NCBI GenBank assembly: GCA_963576725.1
Contig: OY755242.1
Span: 10,526,815-10,590,814 of the forward strand
Direction: 5' to 3'
Source: Azorinus chamasolen
Lineage: Eukaryota; Mollusca; Bivalvia; Cardiida; Solecurtidae
Length of the DNA: 64,000 bases
Part shown: in pieces, positions 31,653 through 40,510 of the stretch
Position numbering within the stretch: position 1 is the first letter of the stretch
How the letters are laid out: the number at the start of each line of letters is the position of its first letter
Notes under the pieces: generated by a model
Told to the model about the DNA's origin: nothing
What the model saw: only the letters and a program-made list of their open reading frames with translations
Databases searched by the model: none
Program-made: the position numbers and the translations under genes

Positions 31653-32450
31653 TACAGCCAGAATAATTTTACTATATAATCAGGATTGTCATACAATACA
31701 TACAGAAATATCATATAATACAGCCAAGTTCAGTATACAATGCAACCAGTTTTATTTACAATACATTCAGGATTGTTATACAATACAACCATAGTTACTA
31801 TACAATACAACCATGCAATGCAATAAAGATTATAATAAAATACATCAAGGATTACCGTACAATGTACATAGGATTACTATACACAGCAACCAGGATTGTC
31901 ATATAATGCAAATGTGATTATTAAAGAACTCAAGCAATATAACATTACAAAACAACCAGGATATCTATTCAGTGCAGCCAGGATTACTATAAGAAAGTAA
32001 CTAGATTACTTACAATGCACCAGGATTACTATACAATACAATCAGAATTCCTATAAAATACAATCAGGGATACTCTGCAAAACAGCCAGGATTACTATAC
32101 AATACAGCCATGTTTTATACAATACAATCCGTATTACTATACAATACAACCAGGACTATTTTACAATGCAATCATGAATACTGTACAGTATCACCAGGAT
32201 TATTATACAATACAACAATAATTAGTATACAAATCAACCAGGATTGCCTTACAATGCAAACAGCATTACTATACGCTGCAATCAGGATTACTATTCAATA
32301 TAACTAGGATTCCTCCACACTGCCTCCATGGTAACTATTACAAAACAACCAGGATGACTATGCAATTCAACGTTGTTTACTATACAATACACACATCACT
32401 ACTACATAATATATCCAGGATAACTATACAAAACAACCAGGATGTAAACA
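31653..32450. repeat. Degenerate minisatellite, AGGATTACTATACAATACA type
   Basis: About 35 imperfect units of roughly 20-23 bp built on AGGATTACTATACAATACA followed by ACC. It begins directly after the TA-type MITE end CACTATACAATACAGCC, whose own sequence matches the unit. Confidence 0.9.
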
Positions 32451-32690
32451 TTCACAAAGCAACATACATCTGCTCTATTTTAGAGTATTGAATGTAGCGG
32501 GAATCTGTAAATAACTAGAGCACTAACCCCCCTTAAAGAGCCAATAACCCGTTCAATTAGAAATCCGTAAAGCTGTATATACACAGTCTAAGCCAATGAC
32601 ATGTGTTGGATACACCCTTCTCCGGATAACCGAAACCTGAATGGCATTTACGAGGAGCTTTGATACAGCTGAGATGTAAAGTAATACGAC
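32451..32690. other. Intergenic
   Basis: No feature recognised. Confidence 0.4.
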
Positions 32691-32770
32691 GCCTCATCAG
32701 GATCCAAGTTGTTTGGCACTCGGTCGAATATTTCTTAAAAACTTGATCGAATCGGAAGTAGTCACACTTC
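32690..32770. repeat. J-type hairpin remnant
   Basis: ACGCCTCATCAGGATCCAAG, then TTGTTTGGCACTCGGTCGAA and CTTGATCGAATCGGAAGTAG. The left arm is missing. Confidence 0.65.
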
Positions 32771-32784
32771 CACCAAATCCTACT

Positions 32785-32930
32785 TAACCCTTTCCTTCAT
32801 ATAAACGTATTTTCACGCCTTTGCAAACAACAAAGGCCCAAAGGCAAAAACTCTATTTATCACATTGGTTTCAAAACATTTACAAAGGAGCAAAATGGCG
32901 TCAATAGGACATAAATGGTTAAACTCCGAT
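32785..32930. mobile_element. Chimeric T5/T4 MITE
   Basis: CCCTTTCCTTCATATAAACG and TTTTCACGCCTTTGCAAACA are T5 left-end sequence, followed by CTCTATTTATCACATTGGTT from T4. The right end is AAATGGTTAAAC. Two families appear joined. Confidence 0.55.
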
Positions 32931-32999
32931 TTGTAACAGATAGAATTTCCTACCAATTTATTAACACCTTTAAGACTCTATTGAGAGAGTGCAAAAACA

Positions 33000-33066
33000 G
33001 TTTGTATCTGGCCGTAACACCGAGTTACTCGGCATCTCATCTGGATCTAAGCTATTTGCAGGTGCC
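33000..33066. repeat. T3-type hairpin
   Basis: AGTTTGTATCTGGCCGTAAC ... CATCTCATCTGGATCTAAGC pair imperfectly around CCGAGTTACTCGG, which is perfect. Confidence 0.7.
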
Positions 33067-33204
33067 AGTCAGTTCACACCTAGCTGGGTTAACTACCGGT
33101 ATGCTATTATTTCTCAGTTGTTTTACATTTAATTGCTATTATCTCTTAAAGATCAGTGTTTGTTTCGTCTTAAACATTATGAACCGATGTGCGACGATAT
33201 TTGT

Positions 33205-33270
33205 AAACAGCTTGGATCCGGATGAGAAACCAATGACTTATCATGGTTCAAGCTGATTGACACTCTGGCA
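33205..33270. repeat. J-type hairpin, decayed
   Basis: TAAACAGCTTGGATCCGGATG ... ATGGTTCAAGCTG, then ATTGACACTCTGGC. Confidence 0.55.
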
Positions 33271-33286
33271 TAGAGCAGCAGAACCT

Positions 33287-33496
33287 GTATGAAGCGGCCA
33301 TCCAAACTGGTCTAATTACATTTGTAGGTCTAATTCTAGGTATGTAAGGCAATTGATAGCTTGATTCAGGGCAAAAGTAATACAGAGAACTCTTACTTTT
33401 ATTGTATTACATTTGTCCTGTATTAAGCGACCACCTGATATGTATGGCTCGTATGTTCAATAAATAAATAAATGGCTTTTTTGGACAGCTTTTACT
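33287..33496. mobile_element. TA2 MITE
   Basis: CAGCAGAACCTGTATGAAGC and TTTTTTGGACAGCTTTTACTG ends. ATTGATAGCTTGATTCAGGG and CCTGTATTAAGCGACCACCT inner arms. Confidence 0.75.
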
Positions 33497-34062
33497 GTAA
33501 TTAGGGAAAGATACGAAATAACAGCACACTCTCTATCCATTTCCTCGTTGATTATTTATTTAATATTTTCTTACAGCATGAATAAGCATGTAGTGATTGT
33601 TTGTTGTTATGGAAACTAAAGAGAACAGTATCACATATCCAAAGAGCCAAAATGATCTATATTTTTGAAAAGGGTTTAGACCAGTTTTGTAACCGAGAGT
33701 TGCCATGTGTGAATAGAAATCCTCTCTGTAGACCTTCTGTCGGATAAACGATATTGTATCGTTAAAACTATCAACACAAAATACCACTTCTTTTCAGTAT
33801 GATATCGCATTTCAAAAACAAGGCAATAAATCATGTTCACACTCGGTGGCGTTTCATTTCAGAAGCTTTATAATCAGTCATAGAGATTTATTAGTTTTAT
33901 TTTCCTTCTAACACTCTTGTAAACAGAATAGACCAACATTAAATGACTTCTGCTAGAGCCATCAGTGCAAGGTGTGTTAAATGTATTTAAAGAAATGTTA
34001 CAAATCTGATCATGCAGTTTCTGCTATGACTATAAAACCTGTGCCCAATGTATCATTCTATA
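33497..34062. other. Intergenic, no recognised gene
   Basis: The minus-strand frame at 33,560-33,787 has no motif. Decayed T1 arm near 33,920. Confidence 0.45.
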
Positions 34063-34064
34063 TA

Positions 34065-34243
34065 CAGTAAAATCCATCTAATGTGACCGCCTAAAAGAGG
34101 TATAAGTATGGGTGCTTGATGCAGGTGGTAGCTTCATCCTAGAGGAGCTTTCTGCATTACTTTATTCTTGCATTAAGCAACTACCTGCTTATAAAAACAT
34201 CCATTTTTATTCATTAAGTGGTCGCATTAGAAGGGTTCTACTG
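34065..34243. mobile_element. TA2 MITE with TA flanks
   Basis: CAGTAAAATCCATCTAATGT after TA, and GCATTAGAAGGGTTCTACTG before TA. The hairpin left arm is partly deleted (GGTGGTAGCTTCATCCTAGA). Confidence 0.85.
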
Positions 34244-34344
34244 TACCACACATATGTAATATCAAGCAATACACATTCACAATGTCATTATTTCTCGCAC
34301 GAATATCGTTATTCACAAGGTAAAAGGTTTACCCTTTCCTTTAA

Positions 34345-34727
34345 CCCTTCGCTTGCTATTCACGTCAATATACGTACCTCTAAATAGTGAAGACCCAGAT
34401 GAGACAGCTCCTGCAGGAGCTGTCTCATCTGGGTCTGCACTATCTACAAAAGTACAAAAATGAGTCATGCAGGAAATACCACATACAGAACAAACACTCG
34501 CCCGAACAGCAACACAAGGAAACAGCAAATGTACATGGGTAGAAAAAACAACAAGAGACGCACAAAGACAAAACAAACATACAATAGGAGGAAGATTGTG
34601 CAACCAGTGCACTCCACAGCAGTGATTGTACAGCGATATACTTGTACACAGTGAAGATATATGTAATTATACAACAGGGCATGGGCAAAGAAGGAGAAAT
34701 GTATTTTAAAATTCAGCAAGCGAAGGG
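34345..34727 (+). mobile_element. T2 hairpin MITE, long form, TTAA duplication
   Basis: TTAA at 34,341-34,344 and 34,728-34,731. CCCTTCGCTTGCTATTCAC and TTCAGCAAGCGAAGGG ends. Hairpin at 34,384-34,450 is nearly perfect (AGACCCAGATGAGACAGCTC / GAGCTGTCTCATCTGGGTCT). It carries about 140 extra bases (34,455-34,600, A-rich) absent from the 242-bp copies at 4.0 and 5.9 kb, so it may be the longer parent form. The minus-strand Cys/Phe-rich frames here are translations of the MITE and not genes. Confidence 0.92.
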
Positions 34728-34731
34728 TTAA

Positions 34732-35050
34732 TGACATCAAACGTCTTTTCACGCCTTTGTAATTTACAGAGTAGACCCGGATCAGACGGGTGATCAAGGT
34801 CGGCTCTGTTTGCTTATAAAAGTATAATAGTTCTGTCTCTACAGTTTCTACAAATATCAAAACGCATATGAATGCCGTTATACAAGTTCATCTTATAAAT
34901 ATTCCAGATGTCGTTCGTTCTTGTATGAACATTCAAAATGGAAACAGTGATATAACGGAGACACGCGATCATATTTGCAATAGTTTTGTAATTTCTGCGA
35001 TATGAACTCGAATGTACGCTCGTATATCATAGTTGGCGTACGAAAATGAA
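34732..35050. other. Intergenic with T5 hairpin remnant
   Basis: TTTACAGAGTAGACCCGGATC and GATCAAGGTCGGCTCTGTTTG at 34,763-34,813 are T5 arms, followed by T5 body words (ATAGTTCTGTCTCTACAGTT). Confidence 0.55.
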
Positions 35051-35055
35051 GGACA

Positions 35056-35257
35056 TACAATAGAGCCCCTTTAAACAAGTATTCTAGTAGAGACGAATTT
35101 AGATACTGTTAGGCAGGTGGCTGCTTAATGTAGGGTGAAAGTGGTGCAGAAAGCTCCTCGATGAGCTTTCTGCATGACTTTCACACTGCATTAAGCTGCC
35201 ACCTGTATCCAAGAACAATATCTATAATAAATTTAACGTCCGGTTTAGAGGTGTTTA
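35056..35257. mobile_element. TA2 MITE (CCGG variant)
   Basis: ATAGAGCCCCTTTAAACAAG and CGGTTTAGAGGTGTTTAAC inverted ends. Inner hairpin AGAAAGCTCCTCGATGAGCT within GGCAGGTGGCTGCTTAATG / ATTAAGCTGCCACCTG arms. Confidence 0.85.
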
Positions 35258-35301
35258 ACAATAATTCACACGTAATCGTAACATTTCCTTCGTTGCTATA
35301 A

Positions 35302-35591
35302 TGTGTAACATAACACTTATGTTACGGGCTAAAGGTTAAATGGTTATTGACTGCATGATACATGTAGAGTGTACATGTATATATTTATCAATATGTCAAG
35401 AATACACATGAGATATTACAGCTGTCATATATGGCTAGACATTACAAGGTATTGGGTATATAACGGTATAGAATTGAGCAAAGAAGAAAAGGAAAGACTT
35501 AGAGAAGAGACTTGGGTAGACATAGCAATGTATGTTAGGAAGAAATAAACATGTAGAAACGCATAGAGACTAAGTTGTTCATTACGCCACA
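35302..35591 (+). repeat. 5' LTR
   Basis: Starts TGTGTAACATAACAC and ends TTACGCCACA. TATATAAC at 35,457-35,464 is a candidate TATA box and AATAAA at 35,544-35,549 a candidate polyadenylation signal. C at 35,562 is the only difference from the 3' LTR (T at 42,358). Confidence 0.96.
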
Positions 35592-35602
35592 CGGGCGTTT
35601 AA

Positions 35603-35620
35603 TGGTGCCATGACCAGGAT
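35603..35620 (+). promoter_or_regulatory. Candidate primer-binding site
   Basis: TGGTGCCATGACCAGGAT lies 11 bases after the LTR. It begins TGG, as expected for pairing with a tRNA 3' CCA end. The tRNA was not identified. Confidence 0.45.
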
Positions 35621-35702
35621 TTTGGATCAGTCGCGGAAGAATGTCGGAGTACGGGTAAGTCATTTCACTTTGTGGCTTGTGGTGTTGTTTTGATCTGTAA
35701 TA

Positions 35703-36575
35703 ATGGCGGAAATTGGATTGACGCAGACTTTGGAAAATTTAACAAATCAATTAGAAAATGTATCAGCACAAAATGTAAACTTCACTTTTGATGGAAAAAC
35801 TAAAGAATTTGAATCATGGATAAGAAATATAGAAAAAATTGTGTTAGTTAACAATATTTCAGAAACAAAGAAAAATTTAATTGCTTTAAGATCCAGTACA
35901 GGGATTGTTTCAGAATTCATACAAAAACGTTTACAAAGTAATCAATATTTAAGTTGGCAACAGTTGAAAAATGAGTTAGAAAATCTTTTTGGAGAAGTAA
36001 CAGATAGATATCATAATTTTTCACTACTAAGCAATATTAAACAACAAAGAGGTGAAAATGTACAGATTTTTGCAGAGAGAATACAAGTTTTGGCAAAAAG
36101 TGCTTATGAAAATTTTGAGCAAAAGACAGAAGTAATTGAACAACAATTAATTTGGTTTTTCACAGAGGGGTTAATTAATGGGGAAATTCGGGAATATTTG
36201 ATAAGGGAGAATCCTATAAGTTTTCAAAATGCAATAGAAATAGCTGTAAGCGAACAGAATATCGGAGAAAAAATTAAATTAAGATCTAGGGGAAAAGTTA
36301 GCAAAAGAGAGATTGTACGATCTAAACGGAAACGGAAACGAGAGAAAAGAAAATTGTCAATCAATAATGTCAAATCGGAAACGGTACACGTAAACAAAGA
36401 ATATACGCATGCGCGTAGGGTCAAAACACGATGTTGGTTTTGTGGTCAGGTCGGTCACGTGAAATTTGAGTGTAAACAGTTCAGACAGTTGATGAACAGG
36501 CCGAAATGTAGACATTCGGAAAACTCGGACGTTTCCGTCATAACGAGATCGGTGCTCGGAAACAAAATAATGTAG
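35703..36575 (+). CDS. gag: Gag-like nucleocapsid polyprotein
   Basis: 290 codons from an ATG 112 bases after the 5' LTR. The N-terminal two thirds is helical and charged, with a stretch (FDGKTKEFESWIRNIEKI, then LIALRSSTGIVSEFIQKRLQ) that looks like the retrotransposon gag capsid domain. A Lys/Arg cluster at about residues 195-225 (SKRKRKREKRKL) is followed by one CCHC zinc knuckle, CWFCGQVGHVKFEC, at residues 244-257. It packages element RNA and forms particles in the cytoplasm (family knowledge). The protease frame overlaps the last ~64 bases in the -1 frame, so pol is probably expressed by frameshifting or the frame was broken here. No canonical slippery heptamer was found. Confidence 0.9.
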   Translation: MAEIGLTQTLENLTNQLENVSAQNVNFTFDGKTKEFESWIRNIEKIVLVNNISETKKNLIALRSSTGIVSEFIQKRLQSNQYLSWQQLKNELENLFGEVTDRYHNFSLLSNIKQQRGENVQIFAERIQVLAKSAYENFEQKTEVIEQQLIWFFTEGLINGEIREYLIRENPISFQNAIEIAVSEQNIGEKIKLRSRGKVSKREIVRSKRKRKREKRKLSINNVKSETVHVNKEYTHARRVKTRCWFCGQVGHVKFECKQFRQLMNRPKCRHSENSDVSVITRSVLGNKIM

Positions 36576-37231
36576 GATCATACAATGTTACTGCAAATAA
36601 GGATATTCCAAATTCCTGTCTCATCAAAATAGGAAACAAACAGGTTAGAAGTTTGATAGATACAGGAGCCTCAGTGAGTATATTACATAAAAGAATTTTT
36701 GATTCAATTAAGCCTAAAATACCACTGTCTAAAACACACATTACACTAGAGTCGGCTTCAGGTGATAATTTACAGGTTGTAGGGTGTGCGAATTTGAAAA
36801 TTAAAGTAAGCAAGCTATGTTTAGATCACACATTTGTAATTGTCAATAACCTAAACAGAAATTGTATTATAGGAAGAGATTTTTTAGCTGCAAATAGCTG
36901 TAGAATTTATTTTGATCTAAACTGTATTAGAATTAAAGATGAATATGTTCCGTTAGAAGATGACAGATGTATAGCATCAATAATTAGACTAAATAAGACT
37001 ACAATTCTCAAACCACAAACTATAAATCAAGTTCAAGGAAAACTTAAAGCTAATCCTAGTATAGAAAATAATTGTGACTATGAAGTTTGTTCAATGGAAA
37101 CAGGGTATATTTCAGAAGAACCTAACTTACAAATAGCTCCCGCTTTGGTACATTTAAGAAAAAATAGAATTGTTCCGATAATTATCGCAAATGAGTCAGT
37201 CAAAACAATTAAATTAAAAGAGGCTGCATAA
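36512..37231 (+). CDS. Retropepsin-like aspartic protease (pol N-terminal part)
   Basis: Open from 36,512 after a TAG, overlapping gag by about 64 bases in the -1 frame. The catalytic segment LIDTGASVSIL is at about 36,653-36,685, and the second conserved block NRNCIIGRDFLAANSC at about 36,857-36,904 matches the ILGxDFL motif of retropepsins. The enzyme would cleave Gag-Pol into mature proteins. The remaining ~110 codons are the linker towards RT. The frame ends at a TAA at 37,229-37,231, while RT-type coding continues in the next frame, so a frame change lies at about 37,215-37,230. A programmed shift is unlikely because no slippery site is visible; a one-base indel is the simplest explanation (inference). 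Confidence 0.85.
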   Translation, partial: TFGKLGRFRHNEIGARKQNNVGSYNVTANKDIPNSCLIKIGNKQVRSLIDTGASVSILHKRIFDSIKPKIPLSKTHITLESASGDNLQVVGCANLKIKVSKLCLDHTFVIVNNLNRNCIIGRDFLAANSCRIYFDLNCIRIKDEYVPLEDDRCIASIIRLNKTTILKPQTINQVQGKLKANPSIENNCDYEVCSMETGYISEEPNLQIAPALVHLRKNRIVPIIIANESVKTIKLKEAA

Positions 37232-37260
37232 TCGCTAAGGTTCAAGCTAATCAGGAGAAT

Positions 37261-39756
37261 ATGATAGAGTCGGTTTTCAATAAGGAAAATGAAGAGTGTT
37301 TAACTATTCACAAACCGATTTCAAATAGTCTGTCTGATATAAATACACCAAAGCAACATTATGCAAAAGTACAACAGCTCATACAGAAATACGAAGAGAT
37401 ATTCTCGAAGTCTGAATATGATATAGGTAAAGTTCCGAATGTTAAAGTCAACATTCCTACAGGCGATCATTTACCGATTAAGCAGAGACCTTATAGAATG
37501 CCGTTTGTGCAGAGACAAGTACTGAAAGAAAAGCTTGATAAAATGTTAGAGGCTGATATTATTAGAAAGAGTAGTAGTCCTTGGAGTTCCCCCTGTTTAC
37601 TAGTTTCAAAACCAGATGGTTCAAAAAGGTTATGCATTGACTTCAGAGCAATAAACAGGATAATCCAACCCACTAGTTTTCCTTTACCACAGATTGATGA
37701 TATTTTAAGCTTACTAAATGGAGCTAAATATTTTACGACACTAGATTTAAGTCAGGGATATCACCAAATAGAATTGGATGAAAACAGTAAATCAAAAACT
37801 GCGTTTACTACCAGTAATCTAGGGCTTTTTGAATTCAATAGATTAGCTATGGGAATAAACCTAGCCGCAGGGACATTTGCACAGGTCATTTTGCAGATTT
37901 TAGAAGGCTTAGAAGCCTGTAGTGTAGCTTATCTCGATGATATTCTGATATTCAGTTCCACATTAGAAGATCATCTAAAGCACATACAACTAGTTTTTGA
38001 TAGACTGAAGCAAAATAATCTTAAATTAAAACTTAAGAAGTGTCACTTTATAAAAAACAGTACTACATACCTAGGACACATAATCTCAGAGGAAGGAATT
38101 AGACCAGACCCGAAAAAGGTGGAAGCTTTAAAAGACTTTCAAATTCCGAAAAATGTAAAAGGAGTTAGGTCATTTATTGGAATGTCGGGATATTATAGAA
38201 AATTCATTCCAAACTACGCTGAGATAGCTTTACCTTTAACGCGGCTAACACAGAAAAGTGTACCGTTTGAGTGGTCAAAAGAATGTGAGACCAGTTTTAG
38301 CAAAATCATACGTCAGCTACAATTATTACCAACATTATCACATCCTGATATCAATGCAGAGTACATTCTATATACCGATGCATCAGATCTGGCTTTAGGA
38401 GCGGTATTAGCACAATCAAAAACAGGTAAAGTTGAGGACGAATTTCCAATTCACTTCATAAGCCAAAAGTTAAACAGATCGCAAAGAAAATACAGTACTA
38501 TTTTAAAAGAAACACTTGCTATTAGTTTTGCGCTGAAGAAGTTAGATTGTTACTTAAGTGGTGCAAAAGTAAAAATCAGAACGGATCACCGCCCGTTGAT
38601 TTATCTACTAAAATCAAAATTCGATAACAAACTATTGGAGAGATATGCACTAGAAATATCATGCTATGACTGCACAATAGAATATATTCCAGGGGTCGCT
38701 AATGTTGTAGCGGACATGCTTTCAAGGAATATTAAGGGTACAAATTCAGTCAGAGATGACAGTTGTCAGGACAGTTGTCATGACGACAACGGCGTAGACC
38801 ACAAATTAATAGGGGCAATAAACAATACATGTTTTGACCCCAAAGAAATGGCCGATTCAAAAAACCAGTTAAGCTATCCCGAATTAGACCAGCCAAATAG
38901 CATCAAGACACTAGACATGAGCTTGGAACAAATTAAAGATGCAGAGTTGAAAAGATTTATAACCAAATTAAAACATAATGAAATTTCAGATAAGGAAAGT
39001 CGAAAATTTCTAATCAAAGACAACGTACTTTATTTTATTTCAAATGCAGATGAGGATCCACTATTACGCGTATATGTACCTAGTCATCTTAGGGAAGCAG
39101 TAATGCAAGGCTATCATGAACTGTCACATGCAGGAATAAGTCGGTCATATGCTACAATCAAGCGGTTCTATTATTGGCCTAATATGTATAAGAATCTATA
39201 TGAATATGTTCAACAATGTGTGCCTTGTCAGACAGTTAATCTCAAAGCTATTCGAGCACCTCTGAAAGAGCCAGAAATTCCAAAATATCCGATGAGTATA
39301 ATCAGCGTAGATATACAAGGACCATTTGCACTAACACCTAGCGGTAATAAGTATATAATTAGTTATGTTTGTGAACTAACTAATTGGGTCGAGGTAATCC
39401 CTCTGTCAGACATTTCAACTGAATCGGTGTTACATACTTTCTTTGAAAACATTTTCTTCCGATATGGCGCGGTATTAAGAATAATAACAGATAATGGATC
39501 TAATTTCACCTCAAGAATGTTTAGAGCAACCATGTCTGAGTTGGGCATACAACATGTGACTACTTCGAGTTACCACCCTCAGGCAAATGGCAGATGCGAA
39601 CGCAGTCATGCGACGCTCAATTCCATTCTGATTAAACTAATCCAGAACAATATCACAGATTGGGACTTAATATTGAACCAGGCGGTTGCAGGTCTTAGAT
39701 TTAATGTTACTGAAAGTGCAAAGTGGGGACGACTTCAGCAAACATTTAATGTTTAG
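37261..39756 (+). CDS. pol: Pol: reverse transcriptase, RNase H, integrase (C-terminus broken)
   Basis: 831 codons. RT occupies residues ~70-250, with KPDGSKRLCIDFRAIN, motif A LDLSQGYHQI (161-170) and catalytic YLDD at 224-227. The usual MPFGLxNAPATFQ block is replaced by MGINLAAGTFAQ. RNase H includes YTDASDLALGAVLAQ (Asp 373), ETLAISFALKKL, RTDHRPL and ADMLSR. Integrase starts with an HHCC zinc module (His 619, His 623, CVPC), then the DDE core: Asp 684 (SVDIQGPF), Asp 744 (ITDNGSNF) and Glu 780 (CERSHATL), giving D-x59-D-x35-E. The frame starts inside the coding region, because the preceding protease part is in another frame. After FNVTESAK (about residue 821) it departs into an unrelated tail and stops; the integrase C-terminal domain follows in a different frame. 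Confidence 0.93.
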   Translation: MIESVFNKENEECLTIHKPISNSLSDINTPKQHYAKVQQLIQKYEEIFSKSEYDIGKVPNVKVNIPTGDHLPIKQRPYRMPFVQRQVLKEKLDKMLEADIIRKSSSPWSSPCLLVSKPDGSKRLCIDFRAINRIIQPTSFPLPQIDDILSLLNGAKYFTTLDLSQGYHQIELDENSKSKTAFTTSNLGLFEFNRLAMGINLAAGTFAQVILQILEGLEACSVAYLDDILIFSSTLEDHLKHIQLVFDRLKQNNLKLKLKKCHFIKNSTTYLGHIISEEGIRPDPKKVEALKDFQIPKNVKGVRSFIGMSGYYRKFIPNYAEIALPLTRLTQKSVPFEWSKECETSFSKIIRQLQLLPTLSHPDINAEYILYTDASDLALGAVLAQSKTGKVEDEFPIHFISQKLNRSQRKYSTILKETLAISFALKKLDCYLSGAKVKIRTDHRPLIYLLKSKFDNKLLERYALEISCYDCTIEYIPGVANVVADMLSRNIKGTNSVRDDSCQDSCHDDNGVDHKLIGAINNTCFDPKEMADSKNQLSYPELDQPNSIKTLDMSLEQIKDAELKRFITKLKHNEISDKESRKFLIKDNVLYFISNADEDPLLRVYVPSHLREAVMQGYHELSHAGISRSYATIKRFYYWPNMYKNLYEYVQQCVPCQTVNLKAIRAPLKEPEIPKYPMSIISVDIQGPFALTPSGNKYIISYVCELTNWVEVIPLSDISTESVLHTFFENIFFRYGAVLRIITDNGSNFTSRMFRATMSELGIQHVTTSSYHPQANGRCERSHATLNSILIKLIQNNITDWDLILNQAVAGLRFNVTESAKWGRLQQTFNV

Positions 39757-40510
39757 AAACAATGAAATTTACCGTCAAGTATATCAAAATCTAAAAGCCG
39801 CTCGTGAAAAGCGAAATCAGCGAATAAATAGTAATAGACAAGAGGTACAGTTCGAAGTGAATGATACTGTTTACTATAAAAACTTTAATAAAAAGAGTAA
39901 ATTACAACCGAAATGGGTGGCGTATTGGAGAATAATGGAAATATTGAGTGACAGGTCGTTGTTAATAAAGAACCAACTTGATAACAGAGTTATAAAATGC
40001 AATGTAGACCAGGTTAGAAAAGCAAATGTCGCCGATTGGCCTTTACCAGATAATAAAATAGTAGGTCAGCGTCCAATCAGAGCTTGTAGATATGTATTGC
40101 CTCCACAAGAAACTTCTAGTGATGAAGATAATAGTTATGATGAAGATAGTGAGCCTAATGAGAGGGTATCTAGTGGATTAAACAGGGGTAGGAGGAAAAT
40201 GAAGAAACGAATAATCAAGAGACATAAAACTGTCAGATCAAATTCGGCATCTGAAGATAATATTCCGTTAAAAGATCTAGCCATACGCTTACGAAAAGCT
40301 GGAAATAATTACATTTCAAGTGGATCTCTAACACAGACGAGCTCCTCAGGGCCCGAGGAAAACTCGAATAGGTTAGATCCTATTCAAAAGACAGAAATGT
40401 CCGTAGCTTACGAAAATAGCTCTAGTCAGGCAGTAAGTGCAAACTGGTCCGATACAAATAATGCATCCGGCAGCTGGTTGTCAAGTAATTATAGTAATAT
40501 GGAAAATTAA
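39717..40510 (+). CDS. Integrase C-terminal domain and tail, displaced frame
   Basis: The frame is open from 39,686, but pol-like coding begins only at about GDDFSKHLMFRNNEIYRQVY. YQNLKAAREKRNQRINSNRQ and VNDTVYYKNFN match the region after the catalytic core. KLQPKWVAYWRIMEILSDRS is the GPY/F-type module. A long Ser/Asn/Lys-rich tail of about 150 residues has no recognised domain, and no chromodomain is evident. Roughly 35-40 residues that normally link the catalytic core to this part (the SPFxLLYGRDxxLP stretch) are missing, so the junction near 39,716-39,735 looks like a deletion that also changed frame. This would disable the integrase. Confidence 0.8.

Noticed and set aside
34313..34860. 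Cys/Phe-rich minus-strand frames that could look like secreted or membrane peptides
   Set aside because: They read through the T2 MITE; parts recur in other T2 copies.
35292..35301. Target-site duplication for the LTR retrotransposon
   Set aside because: Bases before the 5' LTR (GCTATAA) and after the 3' LTR (AATGATA) do not match as a 4-6-bp direct repeat.
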